Below, one piece after another: positions 6,066-14,319 of a stretch of 19,970 bases of DNA (position 1 is its first letter; every line of letters begins with the position of its first letter). Both the position numbers and the translations under genes were made by a program. This DNA is from JBBQBM01 sp038317375 (GTDB lineage Bacteria; Patescibacteriota; Saccharimonadia; Saccharimonadales; JAGQMS01). The stretch spans positions 1 through 19,970 of the forward strand of contig JBBQBM010000003.1 in assembly GCA_038317375.1 (NCBI GenBank). The letters are read 5' to 3'. The notes beneath the pieces were generated by a model. That model made no database searches. It saw only the letters and a list, made by a program, of their open reading frames with translations, and was not told where the DNA came from.

Positions 6066-9050
6066 GTGTTAGACAATGACGAAGATCAAGACTCAGAAGA
6101 CTCCAAGCTGCCACCTTGGCGCCGGAGCTCTAGCATTGACGATGCTATGTCCGGACGAGCCAGCACAAATGTTGATAGAATTTTATCCGGTGATGCAAAC
6201 TCCTCTGTTCCGGACGAAATCAAAAGAAGAGAGAACGATGCTTCAGACAGGTTAGCAGGCGATTCGACAGGAACTCGCGCCGATAAACTAGAGAAAGGTC
6301 GAGTTAGCGACCAAACCGATGACGAACCCGACTTTTTCAAACAAGAAGCCGAGAAGAATAACGGCAAGCGAAAAATTAGAGGCTTTATTTCTAGAAATCG
6401 GGGCAAAACTACGTTCGGGCTCGGCGCCCTAGCTCTTGGCGGGGGTAGTTTCGCCTTGTTTGCCATGATTGCCGGGCCGCTGCAGTTGGTGCAAATGTCT
6501 AAGCTGCTTCAGGGATTTCATTTTTCAAACCAAGAGGACCTCAGCGATGATCGGATGATGAAGATTGCTCGTTATATTCGCTATAGAGACAATCCTGAGA
6601 AGACCCGACTGGGCATACTTGGTAATACATATGCAGATAAGTTAGAGCGACGGATGAAGAAATCTGGGTTAGAGTCTGGCTACACTAAAAGGCTTGGTTA
6701 TTTTGACGGCTATATAATTGATCCAAGCAACTTACCGCCAGGGTCAGATCTGTCTAAAGAGATTCGAGGCAGTCCGGGCGAAGAGCGATTAAAGATCGCC
6801 AAACACTACGACATACCCATAGAGAACGTCACAATTCACGAAGGTGGTAAAATCAAAATTAGCTCTGATGGCTTAGGGCGCTTTGCTAATAAAAAGTTGA
6901 TTAGAATATCTCTCCAGGAAGCCGGCTACTCAAAGGTTGGATCGGCAATTAGGTCGCGAATCATGGGTAAGCGAGGCAGGGTAGACTGGCACCCTTTAAA
7001 AAGAATAGATGAAAAAATACTGGAAACTCTATACGCTAGATTGGCAAAATGGAATGCTGACCGAGAAAGTAAGATAAGGAATGGTGCAACCGACTCTCCA
7101 ACCCTAAGCGCAGATGACGGAACGGGTGAAGATGGTAAGCCAAAAGCAGGAGCCGAAGAACTTGATAGCGCCGCTAAAAATGCTAACAACGTAGGTACTG
7201 AAGATGTTGGAGGCAATAAGGTGTCGGGCGCAGACGCAGAGGTCGGCGCTGTTAGGGGCAAGCTGGCAAAAGCAGGAGCAGTAGCCGCACTTGTGGGTAT
7301 AGTCTGCGTAGCTCAATCGATATCTGAAAATATAGACGACATCATACAGGCTAACGTTAGGCTTCCTCTTATGCGTCTTGGCGGCGAAGCACTCTCTGTT
7401 GGCAACCAAGTTATAACCGGCCAAGATGTTGACGGGGAACAACTGAGCTTTCTAACAAAAAAGCTTTTTACTCAAAAAGATGGTTCGTGGCTTTCCGCTC
7501 GCAGCATCCAAGCCGAGCGCGGCGTTGACCAAACCGGCCCAGATATTGGCCCTGAGGCCGAAATCAATAGCGACCGGAACCCTGTTTCTCAAGTACTAAG
7601 TCAAATACCCGGACTCTCCACGATATGTGCTGTGACTAATAGTATTATCGGCCAAGTAATAACGACCGGTATAGATATTTTCACCGGTGGTCCTCTTTCT
7701 GCCATTGCCGGAAACGTTATTGGCGCAACCGTAGGACCAAAAGTACTAGAAGGCTTTACTCGATGGGTGGCCGGTCATCCATTAGATATTAATGTAGCTG
7801 GAGCAAACTACGGCAACTACGTGAATTATGGTGCAAGGTTGATGTCTATTGACTCTGCCGCATCTAGTGGCGGTGCCGCCCTGTCACCGAGACAATCCCT
7901 AGAACTCAAGGAATACCGTATCGCCTCCGAAAATGAGGCTCGGCAAGAAAAGGGTCTACTGGCAAGGTTATTCGATCCAACTGATGCCCAAAGCATTGTG
8001 GGTAGCTTTATGTCTGAGCAAGCCCCGGACCCTGCTCAGAACATTGCGAGAGTCGCCAGCTCGGTGCCGTCTAGCCTCGCCAGTATCTTCAAGCTGCCCT
8101 TCATCTTTAACCATAAGGCTAGGGCGGCAGTTAACTATGACTATGGCTTCCCGGACTATGGCTTTAGTGTGGCGGAGATTAATAACGATAATATAAAAAA
8201 TCCGTTCGAGAACGAAAAAGAAGTAGTCGCTATCCTTAAGGGACCTAACGCTGATGAATATAGAGAAAGGGCTGTAGGTTGTTTTGGTATTAACCTAGAA
8301 GAAGATGGGACTGTTAGAAGTACGGGCGACGTACCGGCTTATCATAAAATGGCGGATTTTGACTGTGGTGACCCAAAGCTTGAGTGGCTGCGTATACGTT
8401 TTTATATCTTAGACTCACAACTCATGGAGGCTTACGCTTGCTATGAAGACGGAGCAGACAATAGTTGTAGCGAATTCGGCCTAGACGGCTCTGGCGGTTC
8501 AAGTAGCAACGCCACAAGTGCTAAATATGTCGACCCTTCGTTATATATACCTGACTGTTCAGCTAATGGTGGAAACGCCGAGATTGCCTGTACGGCTATA
8601 TCGCAGCTATTAGGCCTACCCTATAGTAACGACATAGCCAATCGACCAAGCGCAAAAGCAACGAACCCACAGTTTGCAGAGTGTAGCTCTTTCACAAACA
8701 TGGCTTTATATAGAGCTACTGGCTTCTATACCAACCAAGTTTCTGTCTCGTACAGAACAAACACAACATCCTTTAAAGAGATTGATGTTCATAGCATTCA
8801 AGCCGGAGATTTTGTCGGTAGGGGCTCGGTCAGTGGCGGCAATGGTGGTAATGGCCATATCGGTATAGTTGTTAGTTATGACCCGGCGACAAAACAGTTG
8901 GTTACCGCCGAGGCCGACGGCACAGCTCATCCGTCAAGAGTAGTAACCAATAAGGGGTTGGCTGTTGACGGAAAAGGGACCTATGAGTGGGCCGTGCGTT
9001 TCATCGGCGCTAACACTGGTGCTCCAGCATCCACTGGAGGGCCACGCTAA
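6066..9050 (+). CDS. Large membrane-anchored protein with C-terminal CHAP/NlpC-P60-like cysteine hydrolase
   Basis: About 994 residues if begun at GTG 6066, which has AAGAAGGG upstream at 6047-6054. The GTG at 6054 overlaps that site, and ATG 6044 would need a one-base frame correction. Numbering from 6066: residues 1-110 are acidic and basic, probably cytoplasmic; a membrane helix lies at ~117-141; a weaker hydrophobic segment at 399-417; and a Gly-rich hydrophobic region at 521-561. A long middle region has no domain I recognise. The C-terminal ~170 residues look like a CHAP or NlpC/P60 amidase/endopeptidase: Cys873 in AECSSFTNMALY, His931 in GHIGIVVSY, and a possible third residue Glu949 or Asp951. 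It should cut peptidoglycan peptides outside the membrane. Its placement after VirB4 parallels T4SS hydrolases of the VirB1/CwlT kind. The TAA overlaps the next ATG (TAATG). Confidence 0.72.
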   Translation: MLDNDEDQDSEDSKLPPWRRSSSIDDAMSGRASTNVDRILSGDANSSVPDEIKRRENDASDRLAGDSTGTRADKLEKGRVSDQTDDEPDFFKQEAEKNNGKRKIRGFISRNRGKTTFGLGALALGGGSFALFAMIAGPLQLVQMSKLLQGFHFSNQEDLSDDRMMKIARYIRYRDNPEKTRLGILGNTYADKLERRMKKSGLESGYTKRLGYFDGYIIDPSNLPPGSDLSKEIRGSPGEERLKIAKHYDIPIENVTIHEGGKIKISSDGLGRFANKKLIRISLQEAGYSKVGSAIRSRIMGKRGRVDWHPLKRIDEKILETLYARLAKWNADRESKIRNGATDSPTLSADDGTGEDGKPKAGAEELDSAAKNANNVGTEDVGGNKVSGADAEVGAVRGKLAKAGAVAALVGIVCVAQSISENIDDIIQANVRLPLMRLGGEALSVGNQVITGQDVDGEQLSFLTKKLFTQKDGSWLSARSIQAERGVDQTGPDIGPEAEINSDRNPVSQVLSQIPGLSTICAVTNSIIGQVITTGIDIFTGGPLSAIAGNVIGATVGPKVLEGFTRWVAGHPLDINVAGANYGNYVNYGARLMSIDSAASSGGAALSPRQSLELKEYRIASENEARQEKGLLARLFDPTDAQSIVGSFMSEQAPDPAQNIARVASSVPSSLASIFKLPFIFNHKARAAVNYDYGFPDYGFSVAEINNDNIKNPFENEKEVVAILKGPNADEYRERAVGCFGINLEEDGTVRSTGDVPAYHKMADFDCGDPKLEWLRIRFYILDSQLMEAYACYEDGADNSCSEFGLDGSGGSSSNATSAKYVDPSLYIPDCSANGGNAEIACTAISQLLGLPYSNDIANRPSAKATNPQFAECSSFTNMALYRATGFYTNQVSVSYRTNTTSFKEIDVHSIQAGDFVGRGSVSGGNGGNGHIGIVVSYDPATKQLVTAEADGTAHPSRVVTNKGLAVDGKGTYEWAVRFIGANTGAPASTGGPR

Positions 9051-9631
9051 TGAAAGAGAAAATATATTTAGCGCTTGGTGGTCTAGTTTTAATAGCCGGG
9101 ATATTCGCATCATATAAGTTCGTCAGCACATCAGCCGTAGTCGTAGAGGTCAATAGTCTTTCTGAGTCTGTGCTAGGAGATGTAAGAGTTTCGGTCGATG
9201 GTAAAAATGCATCTTCGGTACACGGTACACAAGCATTCTCTACTAGTGTAAGTAGCGGCGCTCACGAACTATTAATTACCTCACCTTGCTATAAGGATGT
9301 AGCGGAGAAGTTCTCTACTGGACTTAGAAGTAAAAAGACTTTTAAGCCAAGCTTCAAAGACTCTTCCAGTACAGAGACCGCCAAGCGGATTCTAGACATT
9401 AACGAATCTGTTTACACGGTTACTAAGGCTACTTATTACGGCAATTGCGATTGGCTTGCGGTGTTTGCCAGCCCGATAGTAAGCGACGTTGAGGGTTTTG
9501 CAGCTATCGCTAGGTTTAAAGACGGCGAGTGGGTTGTCATAACCAAAGGGACGGCCCTTTATTTAGAGTCAAGTCGGCCCGACGCACCTAAGCAGCTGCT
9601 TATCGATCTTACGGGGGTGATTGAGGGATGA
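9050..9631 (+). CDS. Membrane-anchored protein with PEGA-like domain
   Basis: A 193-residue protein with an N-terminal membrane helix at ~5-24 and the rest predicted outside. Residues ~30-90 resemble a PEGA-type beta domain: alternating Val strands, a VSVDGK turn, then a SGAHELLI strand and a Cys-Tyr. Such domains are usually surface or wall-associated. The second half (~110-190) has aromatic strands including NCDWLAVF and a DGEWVVITKG turn; I do not recognise it as a named domain. Two Cys at ~84 and ~142 could form a disulfide. The ATG overlaps the previous stop by one base, and the stop overlaps the next ATG as ATGA, so it is translationally coupled on both sides and likely works with the two wall hydrolases. 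The PEGA assignment is tentative. Confidence 0.6.
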   Translation: MKEKIYLALGGLVLIAGIFASYKFVSTSAVVVEVNSLSESVLGDVRVSVDGKNASSVHGTQAFSTSVSSGAHELLITSPCYKDVAEKFSTGLRSKKTFKPSFKDSSSTETAKRILDINESVYTVTKATYYGNCDWLAVFASPIVSDVEGFAAIARFKDGEWVVITKGTALYLESSRPDAPKQLLIDLTGVIEG

Positions 9632-11628
9632 GTATTGTAACTATTCGTCAAAGACTTAAGCGCCTGGCTATTTTGTGTTTTATGGTTCTTCCAATTATCA
9701 CTTCTTCGCAGGCAATGGCGATAACAGCTAGCCAAAAAAAGGCTTTCGACAGCGGTGCACTGTATTCAAATACCGAGGACAGGTGTATTGGTTTGGGCGC
9801 ATCCTCGTCTAGTTCTAGACTAACTAGTGGGGGGGTGTACATTCTCGGAGACTCCATAACGGTATCTGCAAAGGACAAATACGAGGCGGCTTTTCTTCAA
9901 CAAGGGCTCACCGCTACCGTCAAGGCGTCTGCGAGTAGGAGTATCACCACACCAGGAGACGACGGCAAGACTGGGTTAGGAGTCATAGCAGAAGACGCAG
10001 CCTTAATAGCCAATCCCGAGGTAAAGGCAATTGTCGTAGCTCTAGGGTCCAATGGGCATAATGCATATGACAATGTCCATAAAGTCTATACAACACTGCG
10101 CGGCGCCAATAGCACGGCAAGGATTTATTGGGTCGACACGATTGCAATTGGCCGGGAGGACTATCAAAAAGAGACAATTAAGCAGTCTAATGTAGGGATA
10201 TACACCGAGGCTAAGGATAACACCATAACGCCGATTCCTTGGTTTAATACCGTTGATCCAAGTGGCGACCGCGAGAATCCTACCGGTCTAGAAACCGACG
10301 TAAACCAATACGTGGTAGACGCCAACCAGCACGTACATCTAACCTCGGCGGGTGTGGATGCTTTAGTCGAGCTTGTTTCTAGTACGGTCATAAACAACGC
10401 TAGTAGTAATAGTCAGACTGTAGTTACTGGAGGCTGTAGTTGTTCGGTTAATGTTGGTACAAATTTAAACGGCAATGACAATTTCGAGAAAACCTGGAAC
10501 TACTTTTTAGGAAAAGGACTTTCGGCAAATGCTATCGCTGGAATGATGGGTAACTTAATGGCCGAGTCCGGAGTTAATCCAGAAAATATGCAGCAGGGTG
10601 CGCCGTTCCCGGACGGTCCCGAGATGCCAACCGAGATCGAGAAGAATACCGTAGTTCCACACCATTCTATTGCTGGCAGCTACGGCTACGGGCTTATGCA
10701 GTGGACAACAGAAAGTCGGCAACAAGGACTCATCGAAACAGCAAAAAGGCTAAGTAAGCCAACCGGGGATCTAGAAGTACAGCTCGAACATATTTGGGGC
10801 GAACTACAGACTAAATACTTTGACGACGTCTTAGCAAAACTTAGAGAACCAGACGTTTCTCTAAATGACGCTTCTGACAAAGTTGCTTTGGACTATGCAA
10901 CACCTAGGGCTGTAATACCAGATAAAACAAAGACCCCTGACGCCAACGAAGCGCGTAGAAATGGTGCTCTTAACGCAAGACGTAAGTTTAGTACCGATAT
11001 ACTTGGTAAATATTCCGGATTGATTGGAGGTCTCTTATTAAATAGCACGGGCAGTAGTTGTTCTACAACCACCGGCCCAGGCGAAGACACACAGTATGTT
11101 GACGGCTTTACGATATATAAGCAGACTGACAAAGCTTGGAGCAGTAAGCCATATGGTAGTAGTACAATTGGTCTCTCTGGGTGCGGACCAGCTGCTATGG
11201 CAATGATTATTACAAACTTGACCGATTTGGCTGTTAGCCCACTTGAGGCAGCTATCTATGCTAATGATAGGAATATGTATATTACAGACGTTGGTAGTAG
11301 TTGGTCGATCGCACCTATATTAGCTGAGCATTGGGGTTTAAAGGCAACGCCTTTTAGTAATCTCGAAAGCAATGAACGAACCCACCTTCTCAAGAACGTC
11401 CAAACAATCACAGCCGCCCTGCAGTCTGGAGCGCTGATAATCGGAGCAGGTGGGGGCGCTAAGCCTTTTACAACCGAAGGCCACTATATTGTTATTCGTG
11501 GCGTAACCAGCTCTGGCAAGTTTAAAATCGCCGATTCCTACCACTCCGACACTGCCGAACAAGAATGGGATCCGGAACAAATACTAAGCCAAATGAGTAC
11601 GGGGAGCATGTATGCAATCACCAAATAA
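9628..11628 (+). CDS. Secreted three-domain protein: SGNH hydrolase + phage-type lysozyme + C39-like peptidase
   Basis: A 666-residue exported protein. A signal peptide spans 1-31 (basic RQRLKR, hydrophobic core, AMA before ITA). Domain 1, ~66-255, is SGNH/GDSL-like: GDS at 74-76, GSN at 140-142, His237 in HVHLTSAG. The usual catalytic Asp three residues before this His is replaced by Gln234. Domain 2, ~285-463, matches phage-tail lysozymes (Phage_lysozyme2): NYFLGKGLSANAIAGMMGNL leads to probable catalytic Glu313 (MAESG), and YGLMQW follows at 354-359. Domain 3, ~490-666, is C39-like: Cys519 in SGCGPAAM, His619 in EGHYIVI, Asp636 in KIADSYH. Ser/Gly-rich linkers with Cys (270, 272, 478) separate the domains. 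Inferred job: de-esterify, cleave glycan and process peptide in a wall, likely the host's. ATGA coupling to the upstream gene and overlap with the downstream one indicate one operon. Confidence 0.8.
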   Translation: MSIVTIRQRLKRLAILCFMVLPIITSSQAMAITASQKKAFDSGALYSNTEDRCIGLGASSSSSRLTSGGVYILGDSITVSAKDKYEAAFLQQGLTATVKASASRSITTPGDDGKTGLGVIAEDAALIANPEVKAIVVALGSNGHNAYDNVHKVYTTLRGANSTARIYWVDTIAIGREDYQKETIKQSNVGIYTEAKDNTITPIPWFNTVDPSGDRENPTGLETDVNQYVVDANQHVHLTSAGVDALVELVSSTVINNASSNSQTVVTGGCSCSVNVGTNLNGNDNFEKTWNYFLGKGLSANAIAGMMGNLMAESGVNPENMQQGAPFPDGPEMPTEIEKNTVVPHHSIAGSYGYGLMQWTTESRQQGLIETAKRLSKPTGDLEVQLEHIWGELQTKYFDDVLAKLREPDVSLNDASDKVALDYATPRAVIPDKTKTPDANEARRNGALNARRKFSTDILGKYSGLIGGLLLNSTGSSCSTTTGPGEDTQYVDGFTIYKQTDKAWSSKPYGSSTIGLSGCGPAAMAMIITNLTDLAVSPLEAAIYANDRNMYITDVGSSWSIAPILAEHWGLKATPFSNLESNERTHLLKNVQTITAALQSGALIIGAGGGAKPFTTEGHYIVIRGVTSSGKFKIADSYHSDTAEQEWDPEQILSQMSTGSMYAITK

Positions 11629-12115
11629 GAATAAGATAGTTTTAGTTTCTTTGGCTTTATTACCGATCATTATTAGCTTGGTTATTTTCATATTTATAAG
11701 CAGTAGAAGCCCTAGCTCAAGTCCTACTGAATACCTCGACCCGGGCTCTGGCGAAACAGTGTCAGCGCCTAAGAATAAAACCCCGGAGAAATTTGGAGCC
11801 GAAACACAGGGGCCACTATTTCTAGGCTTCTCCAAACTAATTGATTCCGGGTTAACCGCCGAACAATTGGAGCTTACTAAAACTATTATGAGTAGGTTCT
11901 CGGTGACGGGTAGCCGATATATCACAGAGCTCAGCGTGTCGGTTAAAACTACCGATCAAGATATATCCGATGACGGTATAAATCTCACCTTCGACCTTAC
12001 CGCCAATCGTACCGACAAATATCTATGCACGATTAGCTACTCGGGTCTTTCTGAAGTTAGAGTAGTAATTAAGGATAAGGACGCTAAGCAAGTATTCGAT
12101 TCTAGTGTTGAGTAA
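11612..12115 (+). CDS. Small membrane-anchored protein of unknown function
   Basis: A 167-residue product starting at ATG 11612, inside the last 17 nt of the three-domain hydrolase gene, so it depends on the same message. A single membrane helix lies at ~9-29 after a short basic N-terminus. A Ser/Pro-rich linker (30-60) follows, then an extracytoplasmic domain from ~68 to the end, with a helix (GLTAEQLELTKTIMSRFS) and several beta strands ending in VRVVIKDKDAKQVFDS. I do not recognise the fold; a small alpha/beta domain is possible. The location suggests a structural or targeting partner for the surface hydrolases. It converges on recF with only 3 nt between stops and no terminator visible. 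Confidence 0.65.
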   Translation: MQSPNKNKIVLVSLALLPIIISLVIFIFISSRSPSSSPTEYLDPGSGETVSAPKNKTPEKFGAETQGPLFLGFSKLIDSGLTAEQLELTKTIMSRFSVTGSRYITELSVSVKTTDQDISDDGINLTFDLTANRTDKYLCTISYSGLSEVRVVIKDKDAKQVFDSSVE

Positions 12116-12118
12116 AAT

Positions 12119-13183
12119 TTAGACCGATATAGTGTTGGTGTTGCTAGAGAACTTCTTTTGGGTAATGTCGGCGTCCGTTGTTGTTATTAATGTCTGATGG
12201 TTCTTTAGATAACTAGTGAGCAGACTCCGTCTTGAGCCGTCGAGTTCGCTGAATACGTCATCTAGAAGTAGTAGGGGGGTAATTTGTCTGGCCGCTTCAA
12301 GCTCCTCAAGTTCAATCATTTTAAGGGCGAGGATTAGTGTTCGATTTTCGCCACGCGAAGCGACGTCTTTAAAGGCTCGTCCGTCGATTGTGATACTTAT
12401 GTTGTCGCGGTGTGCGCCAACGCTCGTAAAGCCCCGCAAAACGTCTAGACTCAACGTCTTGTCTAGGGCTTGGAGTAGGGAATTAGAATAATTTTCTAAA
12501 GGAATTGAACTTTCGTATTTTATTTCTAGCTTATGGTTCACTCCCGCCACTTGGCTATATACCGGTCCGATTTTAATACTTAACATGTTAAGTATTTTTT
12601 GGCGCTTCTGGATTATTCGTCCGCCACGCTCGGCAAGCTGCATATTCCAAACAAACATTTGGTCGCTAGACGATACACGCGAGCTTTTTAAAAAGCTGTT
12701 ACGTTGCAAAAGAACTCGGTTATAGGCGCTTAAATCTTGGCGGTATGTTGGCAAGAGTTGCGATAAGAGATTGTCGATATATTCACGGCGACGCCCGGGG
12801 CTACCGGCGACCATCCTTAAGTCGTCGGGCTGGAAAAGTACTAGTGGCCTAAGGTCTTCAAACTTAAGGCGTTTCTTTTCGTTACCACCAAATATAAACT
12901 TCTTTTTTAATCTAGTGTCTTGGGTCGACTTATCTAATACGACCGATCTTTCTTTCTCATCTAAAATAGCATCAACTCTTGCCCATTTTTGGTCGCTACG
13001 TATTAAGTCACTGTCTTGTATAGACCTAAAGCCGCGACCAAGCGCAACAACATATACGGCTTCTAGCAAGTTAGTTTTGCCTACAGCGTTAGGGCCAATA
13101 ATTATGTTTACGCCATCCGAAAACTCAAACGATGACTCTTCGTACGAACGAAAATTATGCAGCGTAATGCTTTGTAAAGACAT
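12119..13183 (-). CDS. recF: RecF, DNA replication/repair ATPase
   Basis: RecF is an SMC-like ABC ATPase that binds gapped DNA and, with RecO and RecR, loads RecA. The 354-residue protein is near the usual 360-370. It begins MSLQSITLHNFRSYEE, the family's classic start. The P-loop GPNAVGKT is at 30-37, a signature-like SRGENRT at 276-282 (Glu where many have Gln), Walker B LLLLDD ends at 308-309, and a D-loop-like SELDGSRR follows. It is last in the dnaA-dnaN-recF order, 19 nt after dnaN. It has no Shine-Dalgarno; instead TATAAT on the minus strand (13190-13195) ends 7 nt before the ATG. This suggests its own leaderless promoter besides read-through from dnaN. Confidence 0.95.
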   Translation of the reverse strand: MSLQSITLHNFRSYEESSFEFSDGVNIIIGPNAVGKTNLLEAVYVVALGRGFRSIQDSDLIRSDQKWARVDAILDEKERSVVLDKSTQDTRLKKKFIFGGNEKKRLKFEDLRPLVLFQPDDLRMVAGSPGRRREYIDNLLSQLLPTYRQDLSAYNRVLLQRNSFLKSSRVSSSDQMFVWNMQLAERGGRIIQKRQKILNMLSIKIGPVYSQVAGVNHKLEIKYESSIPLENYSNSLLQALDKTLSLDVLRGFTSVGAHRDNISITIDGRAFKDVASRGENRTLILALKMIELEELEAARQITPLLLLDDVFSELDGSRRSLLTSYLKNHQTLITTTDADITQKKFSSNTNTISV

Positions 13184-13189
13184 GCCGTT

Positions 13190-13195
13190 ATTATA
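13190..13195 (-). promoter_or_regulatory. -10 element of a leaderless recF promoter
   Basis: The minus strand reads TATAAT AACGGC ATG, a perfect -10 hexamer with the start codon at the expected transcription start. It lies in the 19-nt dnaN-recF gap. No TGn extension or good -35 is visible. Confidence 0.55.
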
Positions 13196-13202
13196 AGAGT
13201 GT

Positions 13203-14300
13203 TTAGCTCTTTAGGGGCATTATTACATGCAGATAGTCCGCTTCGTCTGGTGACTTCAAAATACAAGCCTCAACCCGTCCATTGCACATAAATGTCGTTG
13301 TGTCGCTGTGGAAAGCGCCAAGTGCGTCGATTAGGTAGCGTGAGTTGAGCGACACCTCGCCAGTGCCAACAACTTTAGTATCAATTGTTGAACTGTTCTC
13401 GCCAAGCTGTGAGGCTACCGACGAAATAGAAACTTTTTTGTCGGCCTCACTAAAACCAACCACTATACTACCGGCGCTTTCTCGCGCGAATAAACTCGCA
13501 ACTTTCGTAACGTTGGTTAGCTCGGTGCGGTCAAAATCTGCAGTAATCGCAAACGAAGCCGGGATAAGTTTTCGGTAGTCTGGGTAGTTGCCGTCGACAA
13601 GCCTAGAAATTAGTTCACTCTCGCCAACTGAGAATAATACTTGTTGGCCATCCTCATAAATCTTAACCTCGTCATTTGAGCCGTCGCCAATAATCCTCAT
13701 AAGATCTTGTAGGGCGGTTGAGGGAACAACCAGGCTGACCTCTTTCTTGAGAGCAATCAGCTTTTTCTCGGCTAAGCGGTAACTGTCTGTTGCTACTGCA
13801 TAAAGAAAGCCTTCGTGGGTATGAAGGTAGACGCCGGTAAGAAGCGGTCGAGTCTCGTCATTTGCTGCTGCAAAGATGACCTGCGATAAACCTCTTTTTA
13901 GTTCCTTTGTTCCTATCGTCCAACCACCGGTTCTTTCTAGGTTAGGGACAACAGGGAACTCATCGGCAGCCATGCCGTTAATCGTAGACTTATAGGATCC
14001 TGTCGAAATATACACTTTATTATCCTTAACACTGAGGTCGATATTACCGGCTGGTAGGCTAGAGATATATTCCTGAAATAGTCTGGCCGGAACAGTAACT
14101 GAACCCTCAACACTGACTTTAGCGCCGACGTGTTCGGTGATAGCAATCTCGAGGTTAGTGGCCGAAACAGTTAGTCGATTATCGACGGTTTTTAAAAGAA
14201 TGTTGTTTAAGATCGGCAGGGGGTTGCGGGATGATATAGCCACTCGAGCAACATTTGTCAGGGCTTTGTTTAGGTTTTCTTGGGTTAGTTGTAGCTTCAT
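13203..14300 (-). CDS. dnaN: DNA polymerase III sliding clamp (beta subunit)
   Basis: DnaN forms the ring-shaped dimer that tethers DNA polymerase to the template. The length of 365 residues matches the family (~366) and covers all three clamp domains. Recognisable stretches are the N-terminal MKLQLTQENLNKAL, SSRNPLPILNNILL in domain 1, DETRPLLTGVYLH starting domain 2, ATDSYRLAEK after it, and the C-terminal end YLHVIMPLKS, which matches the usual MP-[MVL]-[RK] clamp tail. The start is ATG 14300 with AGGAGG at 14307-14312 on the minus strand, 6 nt away. The upstream gap carries the proposed origin-unwinding element, so dnaN expression and origin opening share DNA. Confidence 0.97.
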   Translation of the reverse strand: MKLQLTQENLNKALTNVARVAISSRNPLPILNNILLKTVDNRLTVSATNLEIAITEHVGAKVSVEGSVTVPARLFQEYISSLPAGNIDLSVKDNKVYISTGSYKSTINGMAADEFPVVPNLERTGGWTIGTKELKRGLSQVIFAAANDETRPLLTGVYLHTHEGFLYAVATDSYRLAEKKLIALKKEVSLVVPSTALQDLMRIIGDGSNDEVKIYEDGQQVLFSVGESELISRLVDGNYPDYRKLIPASFAITADFDRTELTNVTKVASLFARESAGSIVVGFSEADKKVSISSVASQLGENSSTIDTKVVGTGEVSLNSRYLIDALGAFHSDTTTFMCNGRVEACILKSPDEADYLHVIMPLKS

Positions 14301-14306
14301 TTCCGC

Positions 14307-14312
14307 CCTCCT
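14307..14312 (-). promoter_or_regulatory. Strong Shine-Dalgarno of dnaN
   Basis: AGGAGG on the minus strand lies 6 nt before the dnaN ATG. It directly abuts the AT-rich TATATA stretch of the proposed unwinding region. Confidence 0.8.
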
Positions 14313-14319
14313 TTATATA

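Noticed and set aside
6926..7442. Minus-strand frames inside the CHAP gene
   Set aside because: Leu/Ser/Pro-rich shadow translations with no ribosome sites, opposite a long convincing gene.
12216..13196. Plus-strand frames antisense to recF
   Set aside because: Ser/Arg-rich translations of the recF complement; recF itself is unmistakable.
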